64,000 bases of DNA from Gnetum montanum. Its lineage: Eukaryota > Streptophyta > Gnetopsida > Gnetales > Gnetaceae. Where the stretch lies: positions 1 to 64,000 of the forward strand of contig MNCI01007785.1 in assembly GCA_015680685.1 (NCBI GenBank). The letters are read 5' to 3'. Shown one piece after another: positions 22,032-35,071 of the stretch; positions within the stretch are counted from its first letter, which is position 1, and each line of letters begins with the position of its first letter. The translations under genes were made by a program, and so were the position numbers. Below the pieces are notes generated by a model. It made no database searches and was not told the origin of the DNA. It saw only the letters and a program-made list of their open reading frames with translations.

Positions 22032-24406
22032 CTAGGTAGGGATTTTACCTTGCATCATGGAGGTAGGTGGTAGTGGAGCTATTGGTGTAAGAGATGCAAC
22101 CAGATGAGAAGGATGATATGCTTGTGAAATATCACCTCTAGAAGAGGGAGTCCCATAATACTCGTAGGCTTGGTAGTGAGGTTGAGGAGTGACGTGACCA
22201 GTAGAGTCATGGGGGGAGATTGGATATTGCACATAATATCCATATGGGTCCAATTTCCAGTAAGGGTATTGTTGCCTTGGTGGTGGCATTCCCCATGATT
22301 GTGGGTGTTTTCACTATTGATATTGCTCAATCGGTTGTGGTGAAGTTCCACTGGGATAATATGTTAAGGGTTGGTGGAACTACCTTGGGTTACCTTGAGG
22401 ATAATGTAACCTTCGGGGTGTTTCCCTTTTATTTAATTGTGGGTTGAGTGCATACACCCTAGACTCCTATAGATGTAAGATTATAGGGCAACATCCCTTA
22501 GGATGGTCATATTGACATATCTCACATCCACTATCATTTTCTATTTTCGAATCCACAACCTCTTCAATTATGACAAATTTTCTCTTATCCTTGCTACATG
22601 CATGTTCAGCCCCTTTCATTTTTCTTTTCTTACTACCTTGCTCTCTAGGCTCTTCTATTTTAAGAACAATTTGAAATCTATTGTCTAGGGAATCTGACAT
22701 TTGGTCTACCTTTGCCAAAACTTCTGATGTCACCTTTTGGATAGGCAAATTTTTCCTATTCACCATCTCTTTGAGTGGTGACTCTTCTTCATCCTCACAA
22801 AATCTTACTCCCCTCTTCCGAAGGGAAGGATCTTAGTTATACTCTTCCGCACATTCTCTTTTTCATAGCTCACTTTCTTCCTTAGCAACCTGCTCCAATA
22901 GTCTTTGAATTTGATGGAACCTAAGCTTGGATAGTCTCCCTTGGGCATAAGTTCCAAGGGTTCTTCTTGTTTCATGCCTAAGCCCATCCACAAGATGCAT
23001 AGTTGATCCCTTTGCAAATAACCATGGCTAAGACAACGATGTAATAATGCATAGTATCGGCTCATGGTAGCATCCAAGGGTTCATGTCCTCCTTGTTTCT
23101 AGCCTTGGATTTGCTTTTGCAGATTAGACACTTGGGAGTATGTTTGGTAATTATCATTAAATAGTTCTAACATAGTACTCCACCTACAAATGGATTCTAG
23201 TTCTAAAGACTAGTACCAACTTTTCCTTTCTTTAACTAATGTCCGTGGAAACAACCTAAGTTTTTTCCATTCATTATCTATGTTCTGTAAGGCACATGCA
23301 TCATGGAATGCTTGTAAATGATTCTAAGGATCAACGTTGTATCACCCTTTAAATCATGGGATGTTGTTCATATCTAATCTCTTGATCCTACTATCTTTCT
23401 AGTGCCTTGTTGGAATTCTAATAGCCTCAGTTATGTCTAACATACTTCGAGTAGTGAGTAGGGGTTCATTACGATCATTTCATCCATGGCGTCTATGATG
23501 CCTACATTGTTCCATACTCTCCCTTCTTCTATGTTGTGACTCTCTAGAGTGCCCTCCTCCCCTTTCCTGGTTGTTTTATCTATGACTTCCACTTTTCCTA
23601 CCTTTATCCCCATGGTATTTTTCTTTATGACCTCATCCAGATATTGAAGGAGAGGGTTAAGGAGATGATGAAGGTGAAGAAGAAGGAGCACTATCGCCAT
23701 GATGGTGTCTGATACCTTCTCTTCTGCAATCTCAACCTCGATCATGATTGTGATCAAAATGTCCACCTTTATCATGAGTTTGTGTCCCTTTTTTAGATCC
23801 TTTATGCCCATGGGTATCAGAACCTAGGTTATGAAGAGTGGAATGAAGGTTCTAATATACAATGCCTTGGCCAAAGTTAAGGGGAGGAACATCGTTGTCT
23901 GGGTGACTGCCTGAGGCAGATTCACCACCCTCATTTCTTCTCAAGACATGTGGGACATCTTACGACCACTTACCCTTCAAAAACATATGATGTCTCCTTT
24001 GTTGCAAATTCCTTTGACATTGTGCCTCTATGGGATGGTATTCTCTCAATTCATGGTCTTGCACAACATATTCTACATGTAAGTGTGGCATGCCAATTCA
24101 TGTGAGGGCACGAAGAAGCATGCTTAGGACTGAACGATCAAGAGGTAACACTATGTTACCTTCTAAGTCTCACCAACATAGCTTTTCGTCTTAATGGAGG
24201 ATAAAGGTGAATTATGGTATATACTCATTGGGATGAATATATACCACTCTAACTTGTTGAGGGACTAGCGGATCAACGTCATGTGTATTACACTGTCGAC
24301 TATTTCTTGTTTTAGACCTTGGTAGTGAGGCACTTCCGTACGAAGAAGGAGACATACTTGTCTGTTCAGTGTGCAATGTATTCTTGTTTATTATTTTCTC
24401 AATCAA
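22032..24406 (-). pseudogene. Element 2 gag
   Basis: On the minus strand the frame starting near 24406 has a Ser/charged N-terminal region and then an Arg/His/Ser-rich stretch (23800-23440). The capsid-like domain at 23300-22900 includes HLQAFHDACALQNIDNEWKKL-type sequence and YYALLHRCLSHG. A zinc knuckle at about 22530-22488 reads CEICQYDHPKGCCP (C-x2-C-x3-H-x4-C), followed by a Pro/Tyr-rich linker with YGYYVQYPISP (22289-22035). Stops and shifts are frequent. The order and motifs match the gag of Element 1, so the two elements share a Gag family. Confidence 0.8.
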
Positions 24407-24471
24407 CCCTAAGGGTTTGTTCCAATGATGTGAATGATTTCCTATGTTCTAGTTAGCACATAAACAACTAA

Positions 24472-24490
24472 GTCACTAGAAATGGCTCCA
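24472..24490 (-). other. Primer-binding site of Element 2, diverged tRNA-Asp type
   Basis: The minus strand reads TGGAGCCATTTCTAGTGAC one base after the LTR end ACTCATCA. It matches the tRNA-Asp complement TGGCGCCGTTGCCGGGGAC at 13 of 19 positions. Confidence 0.65.
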
Positions 24491-24491
24491 A

Positions 24492-25390
24492 TGATGAGTA
24501 GCAAGGTACCCCTATGCTCAACTATACGAATACAAGCATTTCATGCATGATCCGGTTAAATTCTAGGGACTAAGTGCTTATGCACTCTTGTGGACACAAG
24601 GATGGGTTGGTTGATCATGGTCTTCCCAAACTTACTTGTATGTCATGATTTTATGGTTAAGTAAGCTTGAGGCATATGATTTTTATATCTTTTATGTTTT
24701 TATGTCCTATGCTAATAAGGAAGAAGAGAGATAACTAAGTGACTAATTTATCTTAAATACTCATTAACTAAGTTCTAACTAATCCTAACACCAACATCCG
24801 TTCTCACTTTCCGTACACATCCTGAACTATTGTAACACTACTAGAATTACCAAACACTAATCGTTACTGGGTTACCAAGTGTTACACACATGCTCGAAGT
24901 GATTATACTGAGTGTAATTTAATGATTTTCTTAATTGATCAAAATGAATTACTATGCTAATAACATAAATGTAAAGTGCATAAAATAAAATAATAAAAAT
25001 AAATGCATAAGAAAATAAAATAAAATAAATGCGTAAGAAAAAAAATCTCAAGTGTTGCAAGGATGAATCAAAGAGCTCATCTTTATTGCTGTACACAAGG
25101 TGTGCTCAAGTACATAATGCTCGAATAAAGATTTTTCCACACTTTGACCTCCTGCTATAGGCACTTGAAAAATACTCTAACTTTCAAATAGACTACAAGA
25201 GTTTCGCTACTTGACTACTAAAAGACTTCTTTCTCAATTGTGCACCTGGGCATTGTATTTATAGGCATGGGAGCAACTACTCTAATAATTAGAATAAACT
25301 GCTAGAGTAAATGCTCTAATAATTAGAATAAACTGTTAGAGTAACTGCTATAATAATTAGAATAAACCACTAGAGTAACTTCTCTCATCA
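24492..25390 (-). repeat. Element 2 5' LTR (899 bp)
   Basis: In plus orientation it runs TGATGAGTAGC...TCTCTCATCA. The TATA box (minus strand CCTATAAATA) is at 25256-25265 and the U3 tandem repeats are at 25270-25385. It is intact relative to the 3' LTR and shows what is missing there. Confidence 0.88.
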
Positions 25391-25395
25391 ATACT
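25391..25395. repeat. Target-site duplication of Element 2, right copy (ATACT)
   Basis: Identical to 15292-15296. Confidence 0.88.
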
Positions 25396-25985
25396 CAATA
25401 GTGAAAATAAATGATAGTCTAACCAAAGGTGATAACTATCAAATCCTAGTATGTTGTTCATGTACTGGGCTCATACAACAATCACTAGGATTACCAAGAA
25501 ACTCACTATTGGATAAATCAAATGATGCTACTACTAGGTTACCAAACAAATGTACTTAACACTAAAAACTAGTAATACTTATTTTTCCAAAATGCTAACA
25601 TACAATAGAAATATAAATTGTGTTGGAAATAAAAAAAGACATTACAAAATAAATTATAATGAAAGTAACTCTATTCTAGGTGATGTACTATAAGGCTCGT
25701 AAAAAATCTTGATTTTTATTTTTGTTCATGAAGCATGCCCAAGTACACTTTACTCATATAAAGATGTCATATAACTACTAATGATCACACTAGGGACACT
25801 AACAAACTAACTATAAAATTACAAAAATAATCTACAAGAGTCTGGATACTATGTGGACTAAAAGATTAGTTAAGTATGGTGGTTGGCTATTATTAATAGA
25901 TGTTACTAGATCCAAATACATTATATCTATTGTATTGCCTAAAATGATACACTATTGTAGTTACAACATCATTACTATGATATCA
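25396..25985 (-). repeat. Element 3 5' LTR, distal part (after Element 2 insertion)
   Basis: This sequence is weakly collinear with the Element 2 LTR in the same orientation. Shared landmarks are ACTAGGATTACCAA near 25482, a short leader around 25725-25765 resembling the post-TATA region, and CTACAAGAGT near 25830. The LTR start is probably the TGATATCATAG (minus strand) ending at 25985, but this boundary is uncertain and no target duplication was found. Confidence 0.4.
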
Positions 25986-26013
25986 TAGGTAGGAGGGGTG
26001 TTAGAACCTAAAA

Positions 26014-26520
26014 GAATGACTATAAGTACACCCCAAAATATATAATCAACCAAATACATTAAACTAGTTATAGAGGAATATAATGATGTCTCAAATATAA
26101 GTCAAACTGACAACTTCTTACCCAATAGGATATAATATTGTAGGCATGTTGTGGTACTTGACCAATTCATTTTTTATCATTAAGGTAAATAAAAATATAG
26201 AAATTACATAATTAATTTAATTAACTAATAATAGTGAAAATAAAATTTAGGCTAGGTTAATGCAATGAGCATTCATTTCCAATTTATAATACATGCTTTA
26301 GACTAGTCTAACCATTGTTGGGATTACCAAGGGATATAGTAGTAGGCATACCAAGCAATATTGCTAGTAATTTACCAAATTTTTACATACTACACTCAAA
26401 ATTGGACACACTAATAGGTAAGTTATTAAGCTAAATATAAAGAAAAGTAAAGTGCATTAAAAGTAAAATCTAGACTAAGAGGATTTTCATAAATGTGAAT
26501 TAATCTTAATCTCCTTGTGA
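26014..26520 (-). repeat. Decayed LTR fragment of the Element 1 family
   Basis: On the minus strand the series CTTGGTAATCCCAA, GAATGCTCATTGCA and, at the low end, TATTTGGTTGATTATATTTTG then GGGGTGTAC follows the order of the Element 1 LTR (its 2890-3294 part). No internal region or duplication is attached, so it is a fragment or an ancient solo LTR. Confidence 0.45.
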
Positions 26521-26538
26521 GTCATGAATTATGTTTAG

Positions 26539-29329
26539 TGTTACATCCCTTCTAGACACATTAGGTATGGTCATACAATTATGATTTATACATTATGTGT
26601 GTAGTCTCAATGGGTTTTTGGGGATGATTTAATTTAGTATAATTGTACTTTATATGTTATGAGGCTTTATCTTTATGTTGTGATTATAATGTCTTAACAT
26701 GCTTAACTAATGTGATTATGTACACTAGGCCTATGTGATGTGTTAGATAGGTGATGTTGCCGGTAGGGGTATTGGATTAGGGTACAAGAACACCTATTCT
26801 ATATGCATTTATGCTTTATGTATGATTTTGGTATTTACGCGTTTGAGCTATAGTGTTATGTTGTGTGATGCTTGGGTATGTGAAGGTGCAAAGTGTTTGA
26901 TAAGGATCTCATAGGTTCAAACAGATTTTAATTTGGAGTCTTGCTGTGATTCTTATGCATGTTTGAAATGCAGGGTATTAGTCAAGAGAGCAATAAAGAA
27001 ACTAAACTTATAAAAATATATAGTTTAGAGAAAAGTAAAAAGTAAAATGTAAAAAGAAAAAAAAAAAAAAGAGATTTTGCACATGATGTGCCATGCATGA
27101 AGCAAGTAAGTTTACTTTTATCTTTTTTTTAAACAAAAGCATATGCTTTATGCATACTTTCTTTCTTTTACGTTTGGTTTTATATTCACCACCTTTTGTA
27201 GACCTGGAATCAGGGGCTTCAAGTTTCTATAAATAGAAACATATGTTACATTTATTCTCTTTTATTTTTCTTCAATGTGCTTCCATTTTCATTCTTTTTC
27301 TAGAATTTTAAGTTTTTTGGATGGTTTTTGCTTACTATGAACCTAGATTTGAAATTACTGTAGTCATATCTACATGGATGTGGAACTTGCTTGGAGCAAA
27401 ACAAGGTCTTGCTAGATTTTCAAGGATTTTATGCTTGTTTCAAACTTTCTACTGCAACAAATTTAATTGGTGGGTTGTCTTTACCTTTTTTCTATATTTT
27501 TGTGTAGGATTAGTGTGTATGTTGGGTAAATAGTTAAAAGATTGATCTTATACATGTTGTTTTGCATATTTTCCAAAATTTTATAGTTTTTTTTTGTGAA
27601 TTGTTTATTAATAAATATGCAATGTATGTTATGATGTGGACTTGTGGAATATGAGATGTGATGTTGATGAGATTGGTATGGTTGGAATATTATATTTTAG
27701 GGGACTATTTTGGTGTGGAAGTTTCTGTGAGTTTTAGTCATCATTGGCTATAATTAAATTATTATTTTATTATACAAACTTTAAACATGCATAACTTTGC
27801 TTCCACAAGTCCGATTTAGGTAAAATTAGTGTCATTGGGATCATCTTAGGAAGTACTTTCTAAACATGGAATTAGTTTTCTCTTTGGGCATATAGCATTT
27901 GGGGGTTATTATAGTAATCATTTTTGTGGAATTACATGTAGTTTAAGAAATATGGTTGTATCTCAAAATTTTATTTTGTCAAATTGTGGTATTATTTTTA
28001 TGATGTGACTGTTAGATGTGGATATATGTGATCATGTTATGTTGGTTTTGGACATGTTGTTCTTGTGGCATGTGTTGGCTTAAGCTAGCTTGGACTTGTA
28101 CATGTCTTTGCAATGATTCTTGTGTCCGTCATTGGTGGGTGGTGCTAGCATTAGGATGTGAATCGGTTGGTTATGAGGCACCTTAGAGATACTTGTGGAT
28201 TAACCTCCACTATCATGTATTAGTAAGGCTCCTATCTCAGGCCTCATCCTAAGAGTGGGAGAGTGTATGTATGTTCATTGCTATGGCTGATATGTGGCAT
28301 AGGTGTGTTCATCCTTATAGCTAGTCCTTCAAAACACTAGTGATTATGGGTCGCAGGTTAATGAACCATGGAAATAATTGGATAAATAAAAGTCTAATAA
28401 AGGACTTGTAGGCAATGGCTATTTATGAGTACTCATGGCAACATTTCACATGCTACACTAAGTGTTGATATGCTAGCAACCACATAGGTTGCATATGTGA
28501 TAGTATTGGTTGTGATTCATATTATTGATAATATATATCTTATAATTGATTTATCATTTTGTGATCCATGTGTTATTTGATGGTATGGAGTGGATATGAT
28601 GGCATGGGCATGATAGTGGATATGCATGTGATGTAGTGTAGTGGATATATGATTGATTATGTCAGACAATGGTTTTATCTATGCTTGTGTGATAGCCATC
28701 TATTCTCTTTAATGATGATTATGCTAGTGTTATGTGCAATATGTTGTGTGTACATGTGTTGCTTTAATCATGTGCAAGACTAATAGTTGATGTAGGTTTC
28801 CTTGTACCCTACTCCTCTCCTCTAGTGCAACACTTGTTGACCATCTAGTAGGGAGAGTGTAAAGGCTTCCCACTCAGTTTTATACTAACTTTATTTAGAT
28901 ATAGGAGAAGGTTGCAAGAGCATAGATAAGTACTAAGAGAGAGAAAGTAGAGGAGAAAAAATTCTTTAGGGACTTCTTAATGTATATTTCTATGTAGAGT
29001 AGTATAGACTCTTTATATTTGTATAAAACTCCCTATAATCTTATATATATGATGATGTTGTGTATGTGTTTTTATATCTTATGAGAGCCATGCAAATTTT
29101 GGTTTATGTAGAGACATGTAGTTTATCAATTGAAATGTATGCTTAGTCTTTGGTTCAACATGAAATTTCTATGTAGTTTGACCTTTCATAATAGATGTAT
29201 TGAGTGATTTATTCTTAATATGTTTTTATACATCATTATCTTTTAGCTTATCATGCTTCTGTTGTGTTTTTACTAGCAATTATAGGCATCACCTTGCCCT
29301 AGCAAAGTGTAGTAGGAAAAAATGTTACA
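26539..29329 (+). repeat. Possible 2.8-kb solo LTR (TGTTACA...TGTTACA)
   Basis: The stretch starts TGTTACATCCC, like the LTR start of many plant Del/Tekay-type chromoviruses, and ends ATGTTACA. The flanking five bases are TTTAG on the left and TCTAG on the right, a 4-of-5 match that could be a decayed target duplication. A TATA box (CTATAAATAG, 27228-27237) is followed by a T/C-rich leader. No coding domain lies inside. The orientation is taken from the TATA box. The length would be long but not unheard of for this lineage. The ends were matched by eye and could be coincidental. Confidence 0.35.
27228..27237 (+). promoter_or_regulatory. TATA box in the putative long solo LTR
   Basis: CTATAAATAG with an AT-rich upstream region and a T/C-rich downstream leader. 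Confidence 0.4.
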
Positions 29330-29334
29330 TCTAG

Positions 29335-32300
29335 GTATGATACCACGCTAATAAGATTATGTACAATTAACCTAATTCATACTACAAGAAATTCCTAGCT
29401 ACTACAAGAATTCAAGAAATAAAATTACAAGATTTTAATTATCCATAATTTCACTAATGATATTAATATAGTAAGTGGATGTATATATAGGAATTTATTA
29501 TTATTGTGACTTCATATCTACAATTTTTCATCATGGAATGTGATGTTACATTTATAATGTCACATCTATGACATCATAAAAAACTATAAAATTATTCATC
29601 TAAAATTAACCTTAAAAAATCCTAGAATAGGCTTTGAATAGAGCCACCACTAGATATATTTATGTTAGAAGTATAAAATCTATAAAAAATGATATAATAT
29701 AGACTTATAAAATAACAATTCATAGGTTCAAAACTAAAAGCTAACTATAAGATCAATATTATCTAAGAGCTAATATGACCAAGAATAAAATTGATATCAT
29801 AGATTAATAGAGAATGACTTAGCACTAATATTATTACTAACCTATCATTTAACATTCTAAATCATTCTATTCTAGTAGATATACATACCACTTTAATGAA
29901 ATTATGCCCACCACATTAATTCAATAAGAAAATCTCTCGGCACTGCTCATGGGACAAGCCATAAAATTATTCCTATGTCCTAGCGACCTCATATTATACA
30001 AAAAATCAATCCATAATTCATCGTATACATAGAATCAATCTTGTATCATAATAATGAACCTTAAGCTCATGTTAATCACTTACAACTAGTTCCAATACCC
30101 ATATTTTAGTCCCAACTTGTATTTCATAATGTGTTTGAAACTAGCCTAAAATTTTTCTTTGCAACTCATTGGAGAACTAATGCAATACTATCAAAAAGGT
30201 ACCATCACAAGATCTAAAGACAAGTAATAAATTTAGAAAAATTAGTCATTGTAAAGTTAGTTCATGGGCATCAAAGGAAAAAGCACAAATAGAAGAAACA
30301 TAAGAAATTTTGAATAAAGGATTCATCTCCTTTACCTTAATTATTATAGAAGTCAAACATCAAGGATTAGGACTCTACTCTTTCTACATTATATGCTAGA
30401 TCATAAACCTTTTGATACATCATTAAATCCAAGTAGGACTTCAACAATTGATGATTTATAACCTATTCTTGATTACATGATATACAAGAGATTCATCATC
30501 ATTGTCATCCTAGCGTTGTCCAATAAAATGGGTACAACTATTATCATATAAAGGAGATTGATGGAAAAATAATTTATCAATACAACATCAATATATCTTA
30601 TTCTATAAATTTTTTATATCTCTTTAATCATAAACCATAAAAATACAACCAACATTGAACCTTGACATACTAAGATATCTTAAGGGTACCCTGGATTATG
30701 GTCTAATTTATGATTATTACTCAAAAATTTATTTTGTAGGTTATAAACATGTAGATTATTGAGTAGACATAATTTTGGTATGTTCAATGATTAAATTTCT
30801 TAGTAAGCACTATGATAATATAATTTCTTAGTAGTATATTGAACAAAAAAGTATTTTCTTAAGCTTGTTATTGAATTAAAATAATTTTACCATTTGTTTG
30901 AATAATTTAAAAACAAGAGTCTCATGTATATTTCTATCTTCTATGATAATTAGAACATATTAAAATTCATTAAAAGTCTAATATTTTATGAAAGGACCAC
31001 ATATGTAGAGGTTATAATGGCTAATGATAGGTGGCTTAAGTGGTTAGTTCATTTTCTTTTTAGGCAGGAATATACTTATTTGAGTCAAACTTGAGAAATT
31101 ATTAGATTCGTTTATAATTCTTTTAATATATCTTATTAGCTATATGTTTTTGGGTGTATCTCTAGTCAAATTGTTTCAAGTTTTAACATCCTTCTATAAA
31201 GGTTATGATGCATGACATCCTTCATGCATTTGCTAAAGGATTTATCTCATCAATCTATATTAATACAAACGATTAACTTATTATATTAGAGATAGTATGA
31301 ATGGCATGATCTTTGATGTCCATGTTACTATATTTGTGCTTAATTTTGTATTTATGATAGTTTATAATATTGTCCTAGTCCATGTTATTTTAATTATTCA
31401 TGTTGTAAAGTTATTTTTAAACTATTGGAGGGATATTAGAACCACAAACCTTTTTTAAAAACATTTTTACTATGAAGACATATTATCAAATTAGAACTTT
31501 ATAACTCAACACCATCAAAATCACACTTATAATTTGAAGCTTCCAAATCAAGAATTTTCCCACTAGTCAAATTATTTTATATATTTCTAAATGTACCTAT
31601 AGTTAAATTATTTCCAGTTTAGACTCTATGTTACGTACCATTGTAAAAGATTTCCCAAAATAGAAAGGACTACTCATGAATCTCATATATGTAAAACATA
31701 TCGAAAACAACATAAAGTGTTCCCCAAACCTAGAAATAGAGATGTCTATCCTCATACATGATCATGCCAAGTTCAAGTTTAAGTCATTTTATAAAGTTTC
31801 ATTATTGTGACTTTTTGAAGGTCATTTAAGTATAATTCAAGAAGTACTTTTAAATTTCTCTTAAATATTTAGACCTCAATATCTTATAAGTTTGTTACAT
31901 TCTATCATAACATTTCTAAACCTCTTGTCCTCTCATTGACCTCTCATTAATTCTTATACAATTTCTCAATTTCTCATTCATTTGATATCATATATGCATC
32001 GTTCACTCATATTTCATTTCATTTTACATAAAAGTTGTCAAAATTCACTCATATTAGGATTATATCAAATTTACATTTAGATCTCTTATAATTATAAGGT
32101 ATTATTTGAATATTTATTATTTTTCATGTTCAAAAATCAAGTTCACACATGGATTCATGCCTATTTATTATGAATCATTTCTTTTCATTCAATTTCTTTT
32201 AGATCTATGTCCTACTACCTCAAAGTTGTAAATTCATATTCAAATTAGCATAAAATGACATTAAAGCTTATTAGATTGAACAATTAAAAATAAATTTTAG

Positions 32301-32469
32301 AATCTATCACTTGACATAATATAAATTGTTACTAGAGATGAGAAAAGGTCATTATCACTTTATGCCATATAAAAACTTCAATTTTTTTACTTTAAATTCA
32401 ATAGATAAATTTGTTTATTTCTCCAAACTCAAGTATAACTTTATCAAAGATACATCTTTAAATAATTTG
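29335..32469. other. AT-rich stretch, nothing recognised
   Basis: About 3.1 kb of very AT-rich sequence. No LTR ends, primer sites, retroelement domains or long frames were recognised on either strand. Confidence 0.45.
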
Positions 32470-32474
32470 ACGAT
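32470..32474. repeat. Target-site duplication of solo LTR, left copy (ACGAT)
   Basis: ACGAT precedes TGATGAGACGCG at 32475 and recurs exactly at 33345-33349. Confidence 0.85.
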
Positions 32475-33344
32475 TGATGAGACGCGACTTGCACTGGGCC
32501 GCGATATNNNNNNNNNNNNNNNNNNNNNNNNNNNNNNNNNNNNNNNNNNNNNNNNNNNNNNNNNNNNNNNNNNNNNNNNNNNNNNNNNNNNNNNNNNNNN
32601 NNNNNNNNNNNNNNNNNNNNNNNNNNNNNNNNNNNNNNNNNNNNNNNNNNNNNNNNNNNNNNNNNNNNNNNNNNNNNNNNNNNNNNNNNNNNNNNNNNNN
32701 NNNNNNNNNNNNNNNNNNNNNNNNNNNNNNNNNNNNNNNNNNNNNNNNNNNNNNNNNNNNNNNNNNNNNNNNNNNNNNNNNNNNNNNNNNNNNNNNNNNN
32801 NNNNNNNNNNNNNNNNNNNNNNNNNNNNNNNNNNNNNNNNNNNNNNNNNNNNNNNNNNNNNNNNNNNNNNNNNNNNNNNNNNNNNNNNNNNNNNNNNNNN
32901 NNNNNNNNNNNNNNNNNNNNNNNNNNNNNNNNNNNNNNNNNNNNNNNNNNNNNNNNNNNNNNNNNNNNNNNNNNNNNNNNNNNNNNNNNNNNNNNNNNNN
33001 NNNNNNNNNNNNNNAATTGCATAGTTCAGGGTGTGTCCGGTAAGTGGGAACGGATGCTGACGCTAGTTAATTTAGACTTAGATCTTTAGTTAGAGTTAGC
33101 TTAGTTTCTCAACCCTTTCCCCTGATAGCATAGGAGATAAGCCGAAAATACCAAAAAAATCACATACCTCAGACTTGCTTAACCATACACCGTGACACTT
33201 ACAAGCAAGCCTGGGAAGACAACGAACGATTAACCCTAAGTGTTTCTTGTGGCGTTAAGGCATTTAGTCTACGGAGTTCGACCGGATCACGCGTGTACGC
33301 TCGTATTCGTATGGTTGAGTGTAGGGGTACCTTGCCACTCATCA
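32475..33344 (+). mobile_element. Young CpG-rich solo LTR of the Element 1/2 superfamily, with an assembly gap inside
   Basis: It starts TGATGAGACGCGACTTGC and ends GCCACTCATCA, with a perfect target duplication ACGAT. The total length including 507 Ns is 870 bp, close to the 863-899 bp of the Element 1 and 2 LTRs, which suits a solo LTR left by recombination. The last 70 bases match the Element 1 and 2 LTR ends but keep about eight CpGs that Element 1 has lost, so this insertion is much younger. A full element hidden in a mis-sized gap cannot be excluded. Confidence 0.75.
32508..33014. other. Assembly gap (507 Ns)
   Basis: Unsequenced bases only. Open frames reported across it are artefacts of the Ns. 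Confidence 0.99.
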
Positions 33345-33349
33345 ACGAT
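33345..33349. repeat. Target-site duplication of solo LTR, right copy (ACGAT)
   Basis: Identical to 32470-32474. Confidence 0.85.
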
Positions 33350-35071
33350 ATAAAAGTAATAGATGGTGCATAAATTGGAATAAAAAGATTTGGTAATGTG
33401 CCTCTTTCTCTTCTAATTAAAATAGCTATCAAATAAATGTGAATGATTTCTTCTATGTTTATCAACTCTTGAATGCATTATTATCATTTGGATAAATTTT
33501 TAAAAGAGGAAACAAAATACTATTTAATAATGATTTTTATGTTATTTCAAATGGATACTTTCTTATTCCCAAATTAAAGACATAAAGAAATCAAATTTAT
33601 TGACTTAAAGATAAATCTATTGGTTGTCCATAATCTTTCATTTGTTATTTTTTCATTTTTTTTATTTGATTACATTTGTATTCTTCAAAGGTGAAGCTTC
33701 AATGACAAGAAGTAATTTCTACTCTCTTTGAGATTAGTGCATGATATTTATTATTTTATTTTAATAATTTGACAACAATGATAACACTATGTTATTCTTG
33801 AAGTTTTTAATTAGCATATATTTAGCTTGATCTTATCAAGAATGGAGTCATAGAATTTTAAGTGAATGAGGTTAAATGCTACCATTTATAGAAAAAATCG
33901 TGGACTCATATGGTGGACATGCCTATTGTAGCATTCGTTAATCAATTTTTGGTCATGACTGCTTACCTCTTGTTAATAGACTAAGATTCATCTAGAATCT
34001 CAATGAAGTATATGAGTTATTCACCCTATCTTGATTCATGGCACTCACATGACAACTATGAGGGAGTCCATTGCTTAGAATCCTTTCTTTCCTACTTTGT
34101 TTACACAATGGGATGGAAAGGGAAATTATATGTTCAAGGTTGTGATAAATGTTAAAATAGGAGAAGCTAAATTGCATATTAGAAATGTTACTTTTAGTGG
34201 TAGTTCAAAAAAGATCATAGTTTCATTTTGGTAAGACTATATATTCTCTTCCAAAAATAGGAAATGGATTTGATATTGATACATATTTATATTGTAGAAG
34301 TTATGATTCCTTTAAGGGATGACTGGCGATCTACACCCATATATGTGTGAAATATGGGGTTCACATTGTCTATCCTTTTGAGAGAATCTTTTTTGTTCTT
34401 ATAAGACAAGTCTTATACTCTTACCAAATCCTCTACATACACATGTACAAAATTATTTAGAAGGAAAATAATAAATTAGAAAAATTTAGAAACATGACAT
34501 ATATATCCAAGTGTATAGTTTGGTTTTGTGATGAATCTATACATGGATAAATACCATAAAATTAGAAAGAATGGTGATATATCTAGATATTCCTGAAAGA
34601 TTTAATTGTGTTGTGGATTCTTTGAGAAATCTTGAATTTTACTTGGTTAGAATGATATTTACCTTCATTTCTAACTTCCAACTTGGACGAAAATATTTGT
34701 TTGCATTTCAAATAATCTTTCCTAAAGCTTTATGGATAAAAATATTATTTAACATTACCAATAGGCCATCCTAGAGTGTCATGGATAAAATGTTATTTAA
34801 TGTTACCAATATATTTTTCTAAAATATTATAGATAAAATATTCTTTAGCATTGTTGATCTAAAACTAGTAGTTGGCGTCTTAGTTAAAAACTTGGCAAAA
34901 AATAACCTTTAATATTTATTTCTGTATTATTTTAAATTGATATGTCTTATTGCTAGATTGAAAAGGTTAAGAATTCAAATTCATTACCTTAAAGCTAAAT
35001 CTATTGACTATCTAGAAGTTAAAAATTATTAGACTTTATCTTGAAGCATATTAAATGCATCCATCTCAAGA
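33350..35071. other. Region upstream of the copia pol relic; gag not recognisable
   Basis: About 1.7 kb where the gag and 5' part of the copia element that follows would be expected. No zinc knuckle, LTR end or primer site could be read. Confidence 0.35.

Larger units (their letters stand above)
15297..25390 (-). mobile_element. Element 2: full-length Tat/Athila-type Ty3/gypsy element, inactive
   Basis: A ~10.1-kb minus-strand element with LTRs of 889 and 899 bp (TGATGAGAG...TAATCA or ATCA) and a perfect duplication ATACT. The internal order is tRNA-Asp-type primer site, gag, protease, reverse transcriptase, RNase H, integrase, ~2 kb of non-coding sequence, polypurine tract and LTR. Sequence style and primer type place it in the non-chromovirus Tat/Athila branch. 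All domains are damaged by stops and frameshifts. Its gag and LTR terminus are related to those of Element 1. It inserted into the 5' LTR of Element 3, so it is younger than Element 3. Confidence 0.9.

Noticed and set aside
27321-27533. 70-codon ORF after a TATA box
   Set aside because: It lies in the leader of a putative LTR, has no recognisable domain, and AT-rich DNA yields such frames by chance.
32326-33043. Long open frames across the N gap (up to 232 codons)
   Set aside because: They consist mostly of undetermined residues; the frames exist only because Ns contain no stops.
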